Both the position numbers and the translations under genes were made by a program. Positions 26,106 to 35,697 of a stretch of 64,000 nt of DNA are shown in pieces (position 1 is the first letter of the stretch; each line of letters begins with the position of its first letter). Under the pieces are notes generated by a model that was not told the origin of the DNA, searched no databases, and saw nothing but the letters and a program-made list of their open reading frames with translations. The stretch is from CBDFHC01 sp965247585 (GTDB lineage Bacteria; Chloroflexota; Dehalococcoidia; Lucifugimonadales; GCA-2712585): contig CBDFHC010000004.1 of NCBI GenBank assembly GCA_965247585.1, positions 186,001 through 250,000 of the forward strand, written 5' to 3'.

Positions 26106-26214
26106 AGACCTGGGCCGTCAGCTTCTCCAGCGTGGCGGCAATGTCCTCGTGCTCCTCCAGCCCCCGATGAAAGAGCTGCTCCAAGGCCGCTATCCGCTCT
26201 TCTATGGTCGTCAT
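25987..26214 (-). pseudogene. Small coiled-coil ORF fragment
   Basis: Only the first ~38 codons (MTTIEERIAALEQLFHRGL..ATLEKLTAQVS) look like natural coding sequence, a short coiled coil. After that the frame runs antisense through the redoxin remnant. It begins 9 bp after the stop of the beta-propeller fragment, so it was probably downstream in that operon. Confidence 0.4.
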
Positions 26215-26223
26215 CGGTGTAGA

Positions 26224-26794
26224 CTAATCTACGTGGTTCCCGTCACGGTCGTAGACATAGACCTTGAGATCGGTGTAGTCCACCACGTAGAAGTATGTCC
26301 CATCCCAGGTGATGCCAACGGGGTAGATGTTGCCGCTGGCAAGGTTGAAACCTCGGCCTGACACCAAGTGGGTACTAGCCGCAGGATCGTAGACCCTAAC
26401 TTTATCGGACCCGTTGTCCGCCACATAGACATAGGTCCCATCCGAGGTTATGCCGTTGGGGCGACCGTCGACGGTGGCAAGGCCGACACGGCGGGAAGAT
26501 TGTTCGTTGCCGTCAGCATTGTAGACGTAGACTTCTTCGTCGAAAAGGTCCACCACGTAGAAGTATGTTCCGTCCCAGGTTGGGCCATATGGGGTGTTGT
26601 TGCTTCTGATGAGGTTAAAATCGAGGTCTGATTGGTAGGTACCATTAGCACCGTAGACGTAGACCTTACGGCCCTGGTTGTCCGTCACGTAGAAGTAGCC
26701 GTTGACCCACGTCATGCCAGTAGGTTTTACGTTAGTGCTGTGGAGGTCCCAGTCGCAGGTAGGAAGATTGAAGTCGTCGAGGACGTGGTCCTCA
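26224..26794 (-). pseudogene. Beta-propeller (NHL/YncE-like) protein, C-terminal fragment
   Basis: At least three repeats of the form GITWDGTYFYVVDYTDLKVY / YVYDRDGN, each about 55 residues, such as GPTWDGTYFYVVDLFDEEVY and GITSDGTYVYVADNGSDKVR. The frame is open upstream of the first Met to the exact IS3 end at 26795, so the IS truncated the gene. Secreted or surface propellers of this type are common in Chloroflexota; the binding partner is unknown. Confidence 0.75.
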
Positions 26795-27388
26795 TGACCT
26801 TACTCCGAAGTTAGTATCATTGGCTAGTAGAGTCCAGCCATAGAGCCAGCAAACTCTTTGGGCGTTTTACCCTTCAGGGAACTGTGGGGCTTGACCTCGT
26901 TGTAGTCCTGCCGCCAGCTCTCTATGATCTCCCTGGCATGCCTTACACTCATGAACCAGTTGATGTTCAAGCATTCGTCGCGTAGTCGGCCGTTGAAGCT
27001 CTCAGCAAAGGCGTTCTCTACCGGCTTGCCAGGACGTATAAAGCTTAACTTGATGCCCCTCCGACAGGCCCACTCATCCATGGCCTTGCCTGCGAACTCC
27101 GGGCCGTTGTCCACAGTGATCACCTCAGGTAGTCCCCGTGTCTCTTCCAGTCTCTCCAGGACTCCCACCACTCTGGCGCCTCCCAGAGAGGTATCTACCT
27201 CGATGGCTGGGCACTCCCGTGAATAGTCGTCCAATATGGCCAATGCCCGGAAGCGCCGACCGGTCACAGTGCTATCAGAGACAAAATCCATGGACCACCT
27301 CTGATTAGGACGTACAGGAGATGGAATGGTCTCCCGGACCCCTGCCGCCCCTTTGCGCCTCCTCTTCTTCCTGAGCGTAAGCCCCTCT
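26795..27388 (-). mobile_element. IS3-family fragment (orfB 3' part plus right end)
   Basis: The right terminal repeat is TGACCTTACTCCGAAG at 26795. The orfB piece encodes an rve integrase core (WSMDFVSDSTVTGRRFRALA; DNGPEFAGKAMDEW; ENAFAESFNGRLRDE). It matches 28655-29248 almost base for base (two differences noticed), then stops abruptly at 27388. The 5' part, including orfA, is missing. Confidence 0.88.
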
Positions 27389-27395
27389 GTGGCGG

Positions 27396-27644
27396 GTGCG
27401 TGAGGAGGGCACCAAGCTGGCCCAGGCCAAGAGGAGGGAACGGATCATGGAGCTGGAGATCGCCATGATCGGGGAGTACAAGCTGACCCTGCCCCCGGCG
27501 ACATCTCCCATTCACCCCTCGGAGCGGGAGGGCCACCTGAGATGGCGGAGAAGGGCGCTGGTGGACATCCAAAGGGAGCGGACCTGGCGGGAGCTGCTCA
27601 GGTGGGTCCGCCGCATCCTCACCCTGGGGCTGTGGCGAAAGTAG
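27396..27644 (+). CDS. Hypothetical small basic protein (possibly a 3' fragment)
   Basis: 82 aa, highly charged (KRRERIMELEIAMIGEYKL; RWRRRALVDIQRERTWRELL). It starts 8 bp after the IS3 fragment junction, and the frame is open into that junction, so it may be the C-terminal part of a gene cut by the insertion. No family recognised. Confidence 0.45.
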   Translation: MREEGTKLAQAKRRERIMELEIAMIGEYKLTLPPATSPIHPSEREGHLRWRRRALVDIQRERTWRELLRWVRRILTLGLWRK

Positions 27645-27797
27645 GGGGTTTCAAAGCGTCGCTTAGGGTTTTCATGAAATACAGTAAACACTTTGGGCAG
27701 TGGTGCGACTCCCCGAATCCAAGAAATGTCTGAAGGACGTCGACGGGCCACCGCCGGAGGCATACGGCCGCGTGACCAACTCGGTCAGCCTCAATTC

Positions 27798-28544
27798 CTA
27801 AGTTCCGTCGTTTGCTAAGCTAGGGACCGTGCTTCCTTCTGGAAGCAATCTGAATTCAACCACAGTGGTCTCTTCCAAGATAGTGCTTATTTCCTGGTCG
27901 TCAATTTCATAAACAGATTCCTTGAAAAATAGTGGAGCGTCTTCCACCAGTTCTATCCTTCTTAATATTGATGGCTGTGTACCGCCATCCGGGCTTCCCT
28001 GAGGTGTGGGTCGCCACTCGTATATTAGGCTCTCCCTTTGGCTAAGCGTCCCCCGCCCCTTGAAATCAACGCCCGAACTCTGGATCGTCAGTAGGCGATC
28101 CCAAACTTCGCTCACCGAACTCTCCAGACTATCCCAGTGGCCCACGTTGATATCAAATGTCATCCCTGTCGCGACATCAGTAAATTCCAAGGTTCCTTCG
28201 TTGAGCCGTGTGTACCCCAGCATCTCACCTTCAAGGTTGCGCATTGTGGCAACGCCTGTTTCAAGTGATCCATTTTCGCCTGCTCTCAGCCATGTCTCAT
28301 CTATGACCCTATCAGGATAATCGCTGGGACCTAGCCTGTTCCTCTTGTATTTCTCCACTTTGAAATAGAGAGGCTGGCCTTCACTTATGCCGTCCAACAA
28401 TGATTGTTTGTTCTCCTCTACGGAGGCTACGAGCTCAGCGGCGGTAGCTGGGCCGCTCCCAACCAACTGCGCGACTCCCATCCAGGCAACAGCACCAAGA
28501 GCGAGAATCAGAGTTCCGGCTACTGCCATTCGGGCGACTTTCAT
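27798..28544 (-). CDS. Membrane-anchored hypothetical protein
   Basis: 248 aa. An N-terminal signal-anchor (MAVAGTLILALGAVAWMGVA) is followed by an extracytoplasmic beta-rich domain with TWLRAGENGSLETGVATM and VEFRLLPEGSTVP. Such layouts occur in LolA-like or anti-sigma-associated proteins, but I cannot assign a family. It is intact and lies between two IS3 pieces. Confidence 0.65.
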   Translation of the reverse strand: MKVARMAVAGTLILALGAVAWMGVAQLVGSGPATAAELVASVEENKQSLLDGISEGQPLYFKVEKYKRNRLGPSDYPDRVIDETWLRAGENGSLETGVATMRNLEGEMLGYTRLNEGTLEFTDVATGMTFDINVGHWDSLESSVSEVWDRLLTIQSSGVDFKGRGTLSQRESLIYEWRPTPQGSPDGGTQPSILRRIELVEDAPLFFKESVYEIDDQEISTILEETTVVEFRLLPEGSTVPSLANDGT

Positions 28545-28654
28545 GATAAGGCCTCCTCTTGCCGCATCACTTGGTTACCAGCCATGCACGGCCATTCCAG
28601 CATCCACAGCTCTCTTCTGTGACCCGGAATCTCCTAATGGGGCATGGGTTTGGA

Positions 28655-29426
28655 TGACCTTACCCCGAAGTTAGTATCATTGGCTAGTAGAGTCCAGCCA
28701 TAGAGCCAGCAAACTCTTTGGGCGTTTTACCCTTCAGGGAACTGTGGGGCCTGACCTCGTTGTAGTCCTGCCGCCAGCTCTCTATGATCTCCCTGGCATG
28801 CCTTACACTCATGAACCAGTTGATGTTCAAGCATTCGTCGCGTAGTCGGCCGTTGAAGCTCTCAGCAAAGGCGTTCTCTACCGGCTTGCCAGGACGTATA
28901 AAGCTTAACTTGATGCCCCTCCGACAGGCCCACTCATCCATGGCCTTGCCTGCGAACTCCGGGCCGTTGTCCACAGTGATCACCTCAGGTAGTCCCCGTG
29001 TCTCTTCCAGTCTCTCCAGGACTCCCACCACTCTGGCGCCTCCCAGAGAGGTATCTACCTCGATGGCTGGGCACTCCCGTGAATAGTCGTCCAATATGGC
29101 CAATGCCCGGAAGCGCCGACCGGTCACAGTGCTATCAGAGACAAAATCCATGGACCACCTCTGATTAGGACGTACAGGAGATGGAATGGTCTCCCGGACC
29201 CCTGCCGCCCCTTTGCGCCTCCTCTTCTTCCTGAGCGCAAGCCCCTCTTCACTGTAGATGCGCTCTGTACGCTTGTGATTGATCACCAGGCCTTCTCTCT
29301 TCAGCATGATGTGCAACCTGGGACTGCCAAAGCGCTTCCTCTCCCATGCCAGCTCACGCATTCTGCGACGCAGGGCAGCATCATCACCCTGCTTCGACTT
29401 GTACCGATAGACCGAGGGTGAGATAC
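28655..29426 (-). mobile_element. IS3-family element X, 5'-truncated by another IS3
   Basis: Right end TGACCTTACCCCGAAG at 28655. The element carries orfB but breaks off at 29426, exactly where the left end of IS3 element Y (TGACCTGCCCCCCAAG, 29427) begins on the other strand. This indicates an insertion of Y into X or a deletion between them. Confidence 0.85.
28684..29426 (-). pseudogene. IS3 transposase orfB, 5'-truncated
   Basis: Reads YKSKQGDDAALRRRMRELAW, HTH_21 region (HIMLKREGLVINHKRTERIY), then the rve core with D (SMDFVSDS), D (VDNGPEF) and E (AESFNGRLRDE). The first part of orfB and all of orfA are absent. Confidence 0.88.
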
Positions 29427-29824
29427 TGACCTGCCCCCCAAGAACTGGTCCAGGTGTAATGTTAGACCTGGGCCTGAAAAGAAAGGGGGTAAAGATGGCC
29501 AGGAGGAAGCATACGACAGAGCAGGTGATCAACAAGCTCAGAGAGGCGGAGGTGGCTATATCGGCAGGTAGCACGATCGCTGAAGCCTCTCGTCAGATAG
29601 GGGTGACCCAGCAGACCTTCTACCGGTGGCGCACCGAGTACGGGGGACTGAGGATCGACCAAGCCAGACGGTTGAAGCGACTGGAGACGGAGAACGGCCG
29701 TCTGAGGAGGGCAGTATCTGATCTGACGTTGGACAATCAGATACTGCGAGAGGCAGCGGAGGGAAACTTCTAAGCCCTTCTCGTCGTCGCCAGTGTGTGG
29801 GGCACGTGAGGGAGGTGTTTGGAG
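29427..29824 (+). mobile_element. IS3-family element Y, left end with orfA, cut by IS21 copy 2
   Basis: Left terminal repeat TGACCTGCCCCCCAAG at 29427, then orfA and about 50 bp of orfB before IS21 begins at 29825. The remainder is not present on the far side of IS21. Confidence 0.85.
29495..29773 (+). CDS. IS3 transposase orfA
   Basis: 92 aa from ATG 29495. HTH domain TTEQVINKLREAEVAISAGS and a leucine-zipper-like tail (ENGRLRRAVSDLTLDNQIL) ending in EAAEGNF, the usual frameshift zone. Its orfB partner is cut after about 17 codons, so it cannot make a full transposase. Confidence 0.88.
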   Translation: MARRKHTTEQVINKLREAEVAISAGSTIAEASRQIGVTQQTFYRWRTEYGGLRIDQARRLKRLETENGRLRRAVSDLTLDNQILREAAEGNF

Positions 29825-29948
29825 TGTAAAAGGCGGAGCTAAAGTGGACCACCTGGACGGATTGACCGCCTGACATTGTGGCGGTTGAAAAATGTACCGT
29901 CCTCTGCCATCCATAGGTTCGAAGTCGTGCTTATGGGTGGTGGGATGG

Positions 29949-31448
29949 ATGTACCAGGTGGACGTGTATCTACGGATCCGACGGGCGGTGATGGTGGATG
30001 GGATGAGCATCCGGGAGGTCTCCCGGGTGTTCGGGTTGCACCGGGACACGGTGCGCAAGATTCTGGCCTACTCAGCGCCGCCGGGCTACCGGCGACAGAC
30101 TCCGCCCCGGCGTCCTAAGCTGGAGCCCTTCACCGCCGTCATCGACCAAATCCTGGTAGACGACCTCAAGCGTCCCAGGAAGCAGCGCCACACAGCCCAG
30201 CGGATCTTCCAGCGGCTCAGGGACGAGCATGGGTTCGGCGGCCAGTACACCATAGTCAAGGACTACGTAAGGGAGCACCGCCGCCGGTCGCAGGAGATGT
30301 TCGTCCCTCTGTCTCATCCGCCGGGCCACGCCCAGTGCGACTTTGGCGAGGCCCTGGTGATCATTGGCGGGGTGGAACAGAAAGCCCACTGCTTCGTCCT
30401 GGACCTGCCCCATAGCGACGGATGCTTCGTCAAGGCTTACCCGGCCGAGACCACCGAGGCCTTCCTGGACGGCCATGTCTCGGCCTTCGCATTCCTGGGC
30501 GGAGTGCCGCAGAGCATCCTGTACGACAACACCAAGCTGGCGGTGGCCAGGATACTGGGGGATGGACGCCGTAAACGCACCCGGGCCTTCACGGAACTCC
30601 AGTCCCACTACCTGTTCTCGGACCGGTTCGGCCGTCCCGGCAAGGGCAACGACAAGGGGAAGGTCGAGGGGATGGTCGGCTATATGCGGCGCAACTTCCT
30701 GGTGCCGGTCCCGTCCTTCGAGAGCTTTGAGGCGCTGAACGCCCACCTGGAGCGTCGCTGCCTGGCGCGAATGGATGCCAGGTTGAGGGGCCACTCAGAG
30801 AGCATAGGCCAGCGGATGGAACGGGACCTGGAGGCCCTGCTGCCTCTGCCGGCGGTGGCCTACGACGCCTGCGAGAAGCAGGCAGGCCGGGTGAGTTCGC
30901 TGTCGCTGGTGAGGTACAGGACCAACGATTACTCGGCCCCGGTGGCCTACGGGCACCGGGACGTTCTGGTAAAAGGCTACGTGGACCGGGTGGTCATCAG
31001 TTGCGGGTCCGAGGTCATCGCCCGCCATCACCGCTCCTACCAGCGGGATGATTTTGTGTTCGACCCCGTCCACTACCTGCCCCTGCTGGAGCAGAAGACG
31101 GCGGCCCTGGACCAGGCCGCTCCCCTGCAGGGATGGGACCTTCCCGAGGAGTTTGCCACGCTGCGCCGGTTGCTGGAGTCCCGCATGGGACGAAGGGGCA
31201 AGCGGGAGTTCGTCCAGGTACTGCGGCTATTCGAGCATTTTTCGCCTGGGGAGGTCCACGCCGCGGTTCGGGATGCCATCCGGTTGGGGGCTTTGAGCTT
31301 CGACGCGGTGAAGCATCTGGTGCTCTGCCGGCTGGAGGGCCGGCCGCCCCGCCTCGACCTGGAACTCTATCCCTACTTGCCCCAGGTGCGGGTCAGTATC
31401 ACTTCCGCCGGGGAGTACATGACATTGCTGTCGGGGAGGGCGGCATGA
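29949..31448 (+). CDS. istA: IS21 transposase IstA, copy 2
   Basis: 499 aa, identical in sequence to copy 1 at 21767, with all DDE residues. Identity between copies implies very recent duplication of the IS relative to the decay around it. Confidence 0.95.
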   Translation: MYQVDVYLRIRRAVMVDGMSIREVSRVFGLHRDTVRKILAYSAPPGYRRQTPPRRPKLEPFTAVIDQILVDDLKRPRKQRHTAQRIFQRLRDEHGFGGQYTIVKDYVREHRRRSQEMFVPLSHPPGHAQCDFGEALVIIGGVEQKAHCFVLDLPHSDGCFVKAYPAETTEAFLDGHVSAFAFLGGVPQSILYDNTKLAVARILGDGRRKRTRAFTELQSHYLFSDRFGRPGKGNDKGKVEGMVGYMRRNFLVPVPSFESFEALNAHLERRCLARMDARLRGHSESIGQRMERDLEALLPLPAVAYDACEKQAGRVSSLSLVRYRTNDYSAPVAYGHRDVLVKGYVDRVVISCGSEVIARHHRSYQRDDFVFDPVHYLPLLEQKTAALDQAAPLQGWDLPEEFATLRRLLESRMGRRGKREFVQVLRLFEHFSPGEVHAAVRDAIRLGALSFDAVKHLVLCRLEGRPPRLDLELYPYLPQVRVSITSAGEYMTLLSGRAA

Positions 31449-32227
31449 ACAGCCGGTCCACGCTGCTGCTGGAACACCATCTGAAGGAACTGAAGCTGCC
31501 CAGCTTCTTCCGGGAATACGGGAAGATGGCGGCCCAGTGCGCCGCCGAGGGAGTGGACCACCCGGGGTACCTGCTCAGGCTCGCCGAACTGGAACTCATC
31601 GACCGCCACCAGCGCATGGTGGAGCGGCGGATCCGGTCCGCCCGCTTCCCTGCCGTCAAGACCTTCGACACCTTCGACTTTACGGCCATCCCGTCGGTGA
31701 ACAAGGCGCTGGTGATGGAGTTGGCCCGCTGCGAATACGTCCAAAACCGGGAGAACGTCATCGCCGTCGGCAACAGCGGCACCGGCAAGACCCACGTGGC
31801 CCTGGGACTGGGCCTGGCCGCCTGCCAGAAAGGGATGTCCGTGGGCTTCACCACCGCCGCCGCCCTGGTCCACGAGTTGATGGAGGCCCGGGATGAAAGA
31901 CGTCTGCTCAGCCTCCAGAGACAACTTTCCCGCCTCAGCCTGCTGATCATCGACGAACTGGGCTTCGTGCCCCTGTCACCCACCGGGGCGGAACTGCTCT
32001 TCGAGGTCTTCAGCCAGCGCTACGAGCGGGGCTCAATCCTGGTGACCACCAACCTTCCCTTCGACGAGTGGACCGAGGTCTTCGGGTCGGAGAGGCTCAC
32101 CGGGGCCCTGCTGGACCGCCTCACCCACCACGTCCACATCCTGGAGATGAACGGCGAGAGCTACCGGCTCAAGCGTAGCAGAGAGGGAGTTGCCTCCCAA
32201 ACTCAAGACAAGCCTCACGAAGAATAG
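31445..32227 (+). CDS. istB: IS21 helper ATPase IstB, copy 2
   Basis: 260 aa, identical to the copy at 23263, Walker A and B intact, ATGA overlap with istA. Confidence 0.95.
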   Translation: MNSRSTLLLEHHLKELKLPSFFREYGKMAAQCAAEGVDHPGYLLRLAELELIDRHQRMVERRIRSARFPAVKTFDTFDFTAIPSVNKALVMELARCEYVQNRENVIAVGNSGTGKTHVALGLGLAACQKGMSVGFTTAAALVHELMEARDERRLLSLQRQLSRLSLLIIDELGFVPLSPTGAELLFEVFSQRYERGSILVTTNLPFDEWTEVFGSERLTGALLDRLTHHVHILEMNGESYRLKRSREGVASQTQDKPHEE

Positions 32228-32409
32228 GTAGCATCAAGACCTTCCTGCCTGTCCTCTGCTGACCCACCCGTAAGCAGGCCATTTCCCTCAACAAGTGGTG
32301 CGGACATTTATGCTGGCCAGTTAGCTCGGACTTTTTCGCTGAACATGAACACACCAGGTGGTACAGCTTTACTCCGCCCCAGTGGCCCAACATGCCTCCG
32401 CCATTGACA

Positions 32410-33342
32410 CAGATCGACGTAGACGATTGCTCCGCCTTTGCGCGCCTCGTGAGGGGAGCGATCCGTGACCTCCAAAAGTCGTGTCGACGCTACTGGAGCC
32501 GGAGCATTATCTGAGAATGTCCACGTATGCCCTGCGGTGTCTACTGCGTCCACATCCCCAAGGAGGGTTGTGGGCAGCGCGGCGCCGAGGGCGAATGCAA
32601 CCGACAGATGCGCTCCTCCACTGACCCTTGCGTGCCTCGCACCCGCAATCTCCAGTAGGTGAGGGAGATCACCGAGGAATAGCCGAAGGTCTTCAAGGCC
32701 CTGCCGATGCGGGCGGCGATCATCAGGCATGGGAGGCCGCAAGCGCACGACCAAGTCTCCGTACGGGCCAATGGCCGACGGAATGATGCGAGTTTGCAGA
32801 TTGATATCGATGACTTGTCCAGCCGACTCGATTCCCTCCCGGAGCGCCTCCATCCTTTGACGGCAGTGACTGCGCGCGATGTCGGCGATGTCCCTCGAAG
32901 TCAAGGCCGAGTCCTGGCGCAGTCCCTTTAATGTTGGCACAGTCCGAGACAGAAGGCGGTCGGGCGCGGAATAGTCCAGGCCTCCAGCTTCGGCCACGAT
33001 GGTCGACGCAATCGACAGTGTGAACGCTCCATCTGCCTCCAGGCCGAGCAATTGTGGAAGTTCGATGTCCTTTACGACACTTGATGCTCCGATGTCAGGG
33101 GTCACGATCAGTACCGCGCCCGATAGCCCGGACTGCATTGCCTCTTCCAGCCGACGCTCCGTATCACCGGGAGGTAGATCACTCCGGTCGAGCCATACGG
33201 GAACCCCTGCAGACCTCAGTGCCCAAGCCAAGGCAATTGCGAGATCAGCGCCATCGCTGTGTCGGTATGACAGGAAGACCGGACCGCGCGGGGAAACGCG
33301 GCTGGAGCCGTTCTTCACATTCCTCGGAACCCCATTAATCAT
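32410..33342 (-). pseudogene. TIR-SAVED CBASS-type effector, truncated by IS21
   Basis: About 311 codons before the IS; the frame then runs 100 bp into IS21. The N-terminal TIR domain (~20-120) has VFLSYRHSDGADLAIALAWA, GVPVWLDRSDLPPGD and the ERRLEEAM helix with the probable catalytic Glu. The C-terminal SAVED part has LEIAGARHARVSGGAHLSVA, FALGAALP and GGAIVYVDL. SAVED domains bind cyclic oligonucleotides and TIR domains degrade NAD+ in CBASS anti-phage systems. The C-terminal end of SAVED is lost. I see no CD-NTase gene nearby, so even before truncation the system was incomplete here or its partner was removed. Confidence 0.75.
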
Positions 33343-33496
33343 TTGTTCCTGCCCATAGAGCGCGACCGATCTCGCTCCGTGTCGCTATTGCACTAGTATA
33401 TGTCTTCATAACTACAAAGTCAATGGCTGTACCAATCCTTTTCTTTTGCTCTCCTGTGTGCTAGTATAGAGGCAGCATGATTGGATGTGAACCGTA

Positions 33497-34249
33497 ATGG
33501 CCATTGAAATCGCCGGTTTCGCCCAGGCGCTAGCTCGGTGTCAGGTTTTTGACTCCGTCGATGCTGGCGAGCTTGAGAGCGTGCTCTCCACAGACCAGGA
33601 ACCACTGGAGATGCTATTTGTTGAGCCCTCGGCTGATGTAGCACTCATCCAGTCGGGAGAGCCGTTCACGCACCTGTACTTCGTTCAACATGGCATGATC
33701 GTGCCCTGGCAGTATCCCTACTCGGAGCTGTCGTCCCCCTTCCTCATAGGGGATCACGAGTTCATGATGGATGCGGAGCGTTGGGTGGCCTCCTATTCCG
33801 CCGCAACGCAGACGACCGTTGTGGCCATCCCCGTCGCCACGATGAGACTCGCCGTCGAAAGAATCCCTCAGATACACGCCAAAATGTATCTTGTGTTGCT
33901 GAGGCGTATGGCGCGCTACTACTGGATCTCTCTCGCTACCAACGGGAGTCCGGCACCGAGGGTTGCAGCCGCTCTGATCTCCCGGCTCGCCCTCGATGGA
34001 GAGGATCACGGTCGCGAGCGCGAGGTCACTTTGCGGCAGCGAGACATTGTCCGCCTTACAGTCATGTCGCGCTCGGCCGTCGCGGGCGGCATCTCAACAC
34101 TCGCCGCCGAAGAACTCATCCGCATCGGGGACGACAACAGCGAAAGATTCTCAGGGGTGGTTCATGTCCCAGCCGTTGACCGACTAAAGGACTACGCGCT
34201 CAGGGAGGTTCGGGAGAAACAGGTCCGTCCATTACTCCCACCAAACTAG
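33497..34249 (+). CDS. Crp/Fnr-family regulator
   Basis: 250 aa. An N-terminal cyclic-nucleotide-binding-like fold (FTHLYFVQHGMIVPWQYPYS; LIGDHEFMMDAERWVASYSA) is joined by a long helix (YLVLLRRMARYYWISLA) to a C-terminal winged HTH (TLRQRDIVRLTVMSRSAVAG, ISTLAAEELI). The cAMP-contact residues of true Crp are not obvious, so the ligand is unknown. It is divergent from the TIR-SAVED gene, separated by 154 bp. Confidence 0.8.
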   Translation: MAIEIAGFAQALARCQVFDSVDAGELESVLSTDQEPLEMLFVEPSADVALIQSGEPFTHLYFVQHGMIVPWQYPYSELSSPFLIGDHEFMMDAERWVASYSAATQTTVVAIPVATMRLAVERIPQIHAKMYLVLLRRMARYYWISLATNGSPAPRVAAALISRLALDGEDHGREREVTLRQRDIVRLTVMSRSAVAGGISTLAAEELIRIGDDNSERFSGVVHVPAVDRLKDYALREVREKQVRPLLPPN

Positions 34250-34382
34250 AGACTACTCCTGAATGCCCCAATTGAGGGAAATCCATCGGGGCGTGGCACT
34301 ATGCCGCTAACGATTTCAATACCGCGTAGAATGGGCCGTCCATCTGGAGTTCTGTCTACCGCCCAAAGAGCTGGAATTAGCT

Positions 34383-34500
34383 ATGAAATGGTGGACCGAC
34401 GTGGTGGGCATCTTCCCCAACCGCCCTGCCATACTCAGGTTCCTCGGCGCCGTGTTGGCCGAGCAACACGACGAGTGGCAGGTCGGTCGGCGCTACCTCA
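34383..34500 (+). pseudogene. IS256-family transposase C-terminal remnant
   Basis: KWWTDVVGIFPNRPAILRFL, GAVLAEQHDEWQVGRRYLT matches the conserved C-terminal end of mutator-type transposases (VGIFPN..RLVGA.L.EQ.DEW...RRY). Only about 40 codons survive. Confidence 0.75.
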
Positions 34501-34632
34501 CTGCACCTGTATTGCCTGTGCAGGCCCCAGACCGCATGGAGGACCAGATGTTGCTGCCCGCAGGGGCAACCCCTGACCAATCCGCGAGGGTGACGCTCTT
34601 ACACCACGCGACGTGACCGTTCCAGGGTTCTC

Positions 34633-35109
34633 CTACTTGATAGTACGCCTCAACCTATGAAAGCGCTCCATCAAGGCGTAGTCAGGGCCTATAAAGAAAT
34701 GAATCAAGGTCCAACAGTAGCCGACGGCGACAACGGCGGAGGCGTAGAAGGCCAGATTGTGGAACCAGAGCCGACGATTCTTGCCGCCTCCAGACCCGTC
34801 TTCGGTAGAGGCGAGGCCCCGAGCTAGAGCGATGATCAGACAGGTGCCAACTGCTAGTACGCCGAGCAGAAGGAAGAACCACCCCAAAGAGTCACAGAAC
34901 GCTGGTTGACCATTCCCCGGACACACCCACAACCACAGGTTGAACAGGACGGGATCACTTCCGGAAGTGTCAAGATCGCCGCGGAGGACTAGATCAAGTA
35001 TCGGCTCTTGATATTCTCTCCTGCGGACGATTGAGAGGACCAAGTCTATGAACGCCAAACCTCCTACAAGAACTAAAGACTTTCCAAGTAGTCGTTTGGT
35101 GACGTTCAT
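34633..35109 (-). CDS. Hypothetical membrane protein
   Basis: 158 aa with four likely transmembrane helices (SLVLVGGLAFIDLVLSIV; LGWFFLLLGVLAVGTCLIIA; LAFYASAVVAVGYCWTLIHF and a shorter one). Two Cys-containing loop residues (WVCPGNGQPAFCD) could form a disulfide. No family recognised. Confidence 0.6.
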   Translation of the reverse strand: MNVTKRLLGKSLVLVGGLAFIDLVLSIVRRREYQEPILDLVLRGDLDTSGSDPVLFNLWLWVCPGNGQPAFCDSLGWFFLLLGVLAVGTCLIIALARGLASTEDGSGGGKNRRLWFHNLAFYASAVVAVGYCWTLIHFFIGPDYALMERFHRLRRTIK

Positions 35110-35276
35110 ACTAGGTTGGATATCCTCCTTCCCAAACCCTCTTTGCTATTTTAGTGCTCGTTGCTCTCCTATGCTTAGCTCTAGCCCGCCACCAATGACT
35201 ATAAAGGGCCTACGGTTGGGACTGCGCCGTTTGCCGCATGCCGTATTTGATTTAACAGGGTCGCCCTCTGTTTAGG

Positions 35277-35696
35277 TCAGCGGAGTGCCCTGCCGACGGC
35301 GAACGGAAGGTAGACGAAGAACAGCGGCCCCCCGACGAAGTAGACGAACAGAGGCATTAGACTATCGTACACCAAGTTGCTGAAGCAGCAGCCGCCGAAC
35401 CACGGCGTCGAAAAGAAGATGAGCGTCCCGGTGACCTGTCCGACCAATGGGATGACGATCGCTACTAATGAGGGCGACAGGAGTCCTGTGCAGAAAGGGA
35501 TGATCGCGATCAACACACAAGTCAGTGGTATCGCCGCCCAGCCAGGGTCCGGGAGGGCTGACAAGCCGACCCAAAGGGCCAGATATATCGCGGTTGTGGC
35601 GACGATGCCTACTAGAAACGTTATCGATGCGATCATGCCCGATGGCGGCTCGCGGTAGGGGTGCCACGGCACGTGGCGGCGGAAGAATTGCATCAT
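35277..35696 (-). CDS. Hypothetical membrane protein
   Basis: 139 aa from ATG 35696; the frame is open upstream to 35810 but that part is antisense to nothing recognisable and overlaps the next gene. Several hydrophobic helices (ITFLVGIVATTAIYLALWVG; VAIVIPLVGQVTGTLIFF; MPLFVYFVGGPLFFVYLPFA). It overlaps nothing after start correction and lies directly downstream of the 35698 fragment on the same strand. Confidence 0.55.
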   Translation of the reverse strand: MMQFFRRHVPWHPYREPPSGMIASITFLVGIVATTAIYLALWVGLSALPDPGWAAIPLTCVLIAIIPFCTGLLSPSLVAIVIPLVGQVTGTLIFFSTPWFGGCCFSNLVYDSLMPLFVYFVGGPLFFVYLPFAVGRALR

Positions 35697-35697
35697 A

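Larger units (their letters stand above)
29825..32409 (+). mobile_element. IS21-family element, copy 2
   Basis: Same 2,585 bp, same orientation and same proteins as copy 1, 8,182 bp away. No target-site duplication. It cuts IS3 element Y on the left and the TIR-SAVED gene on the right. Confidence 0.92.
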
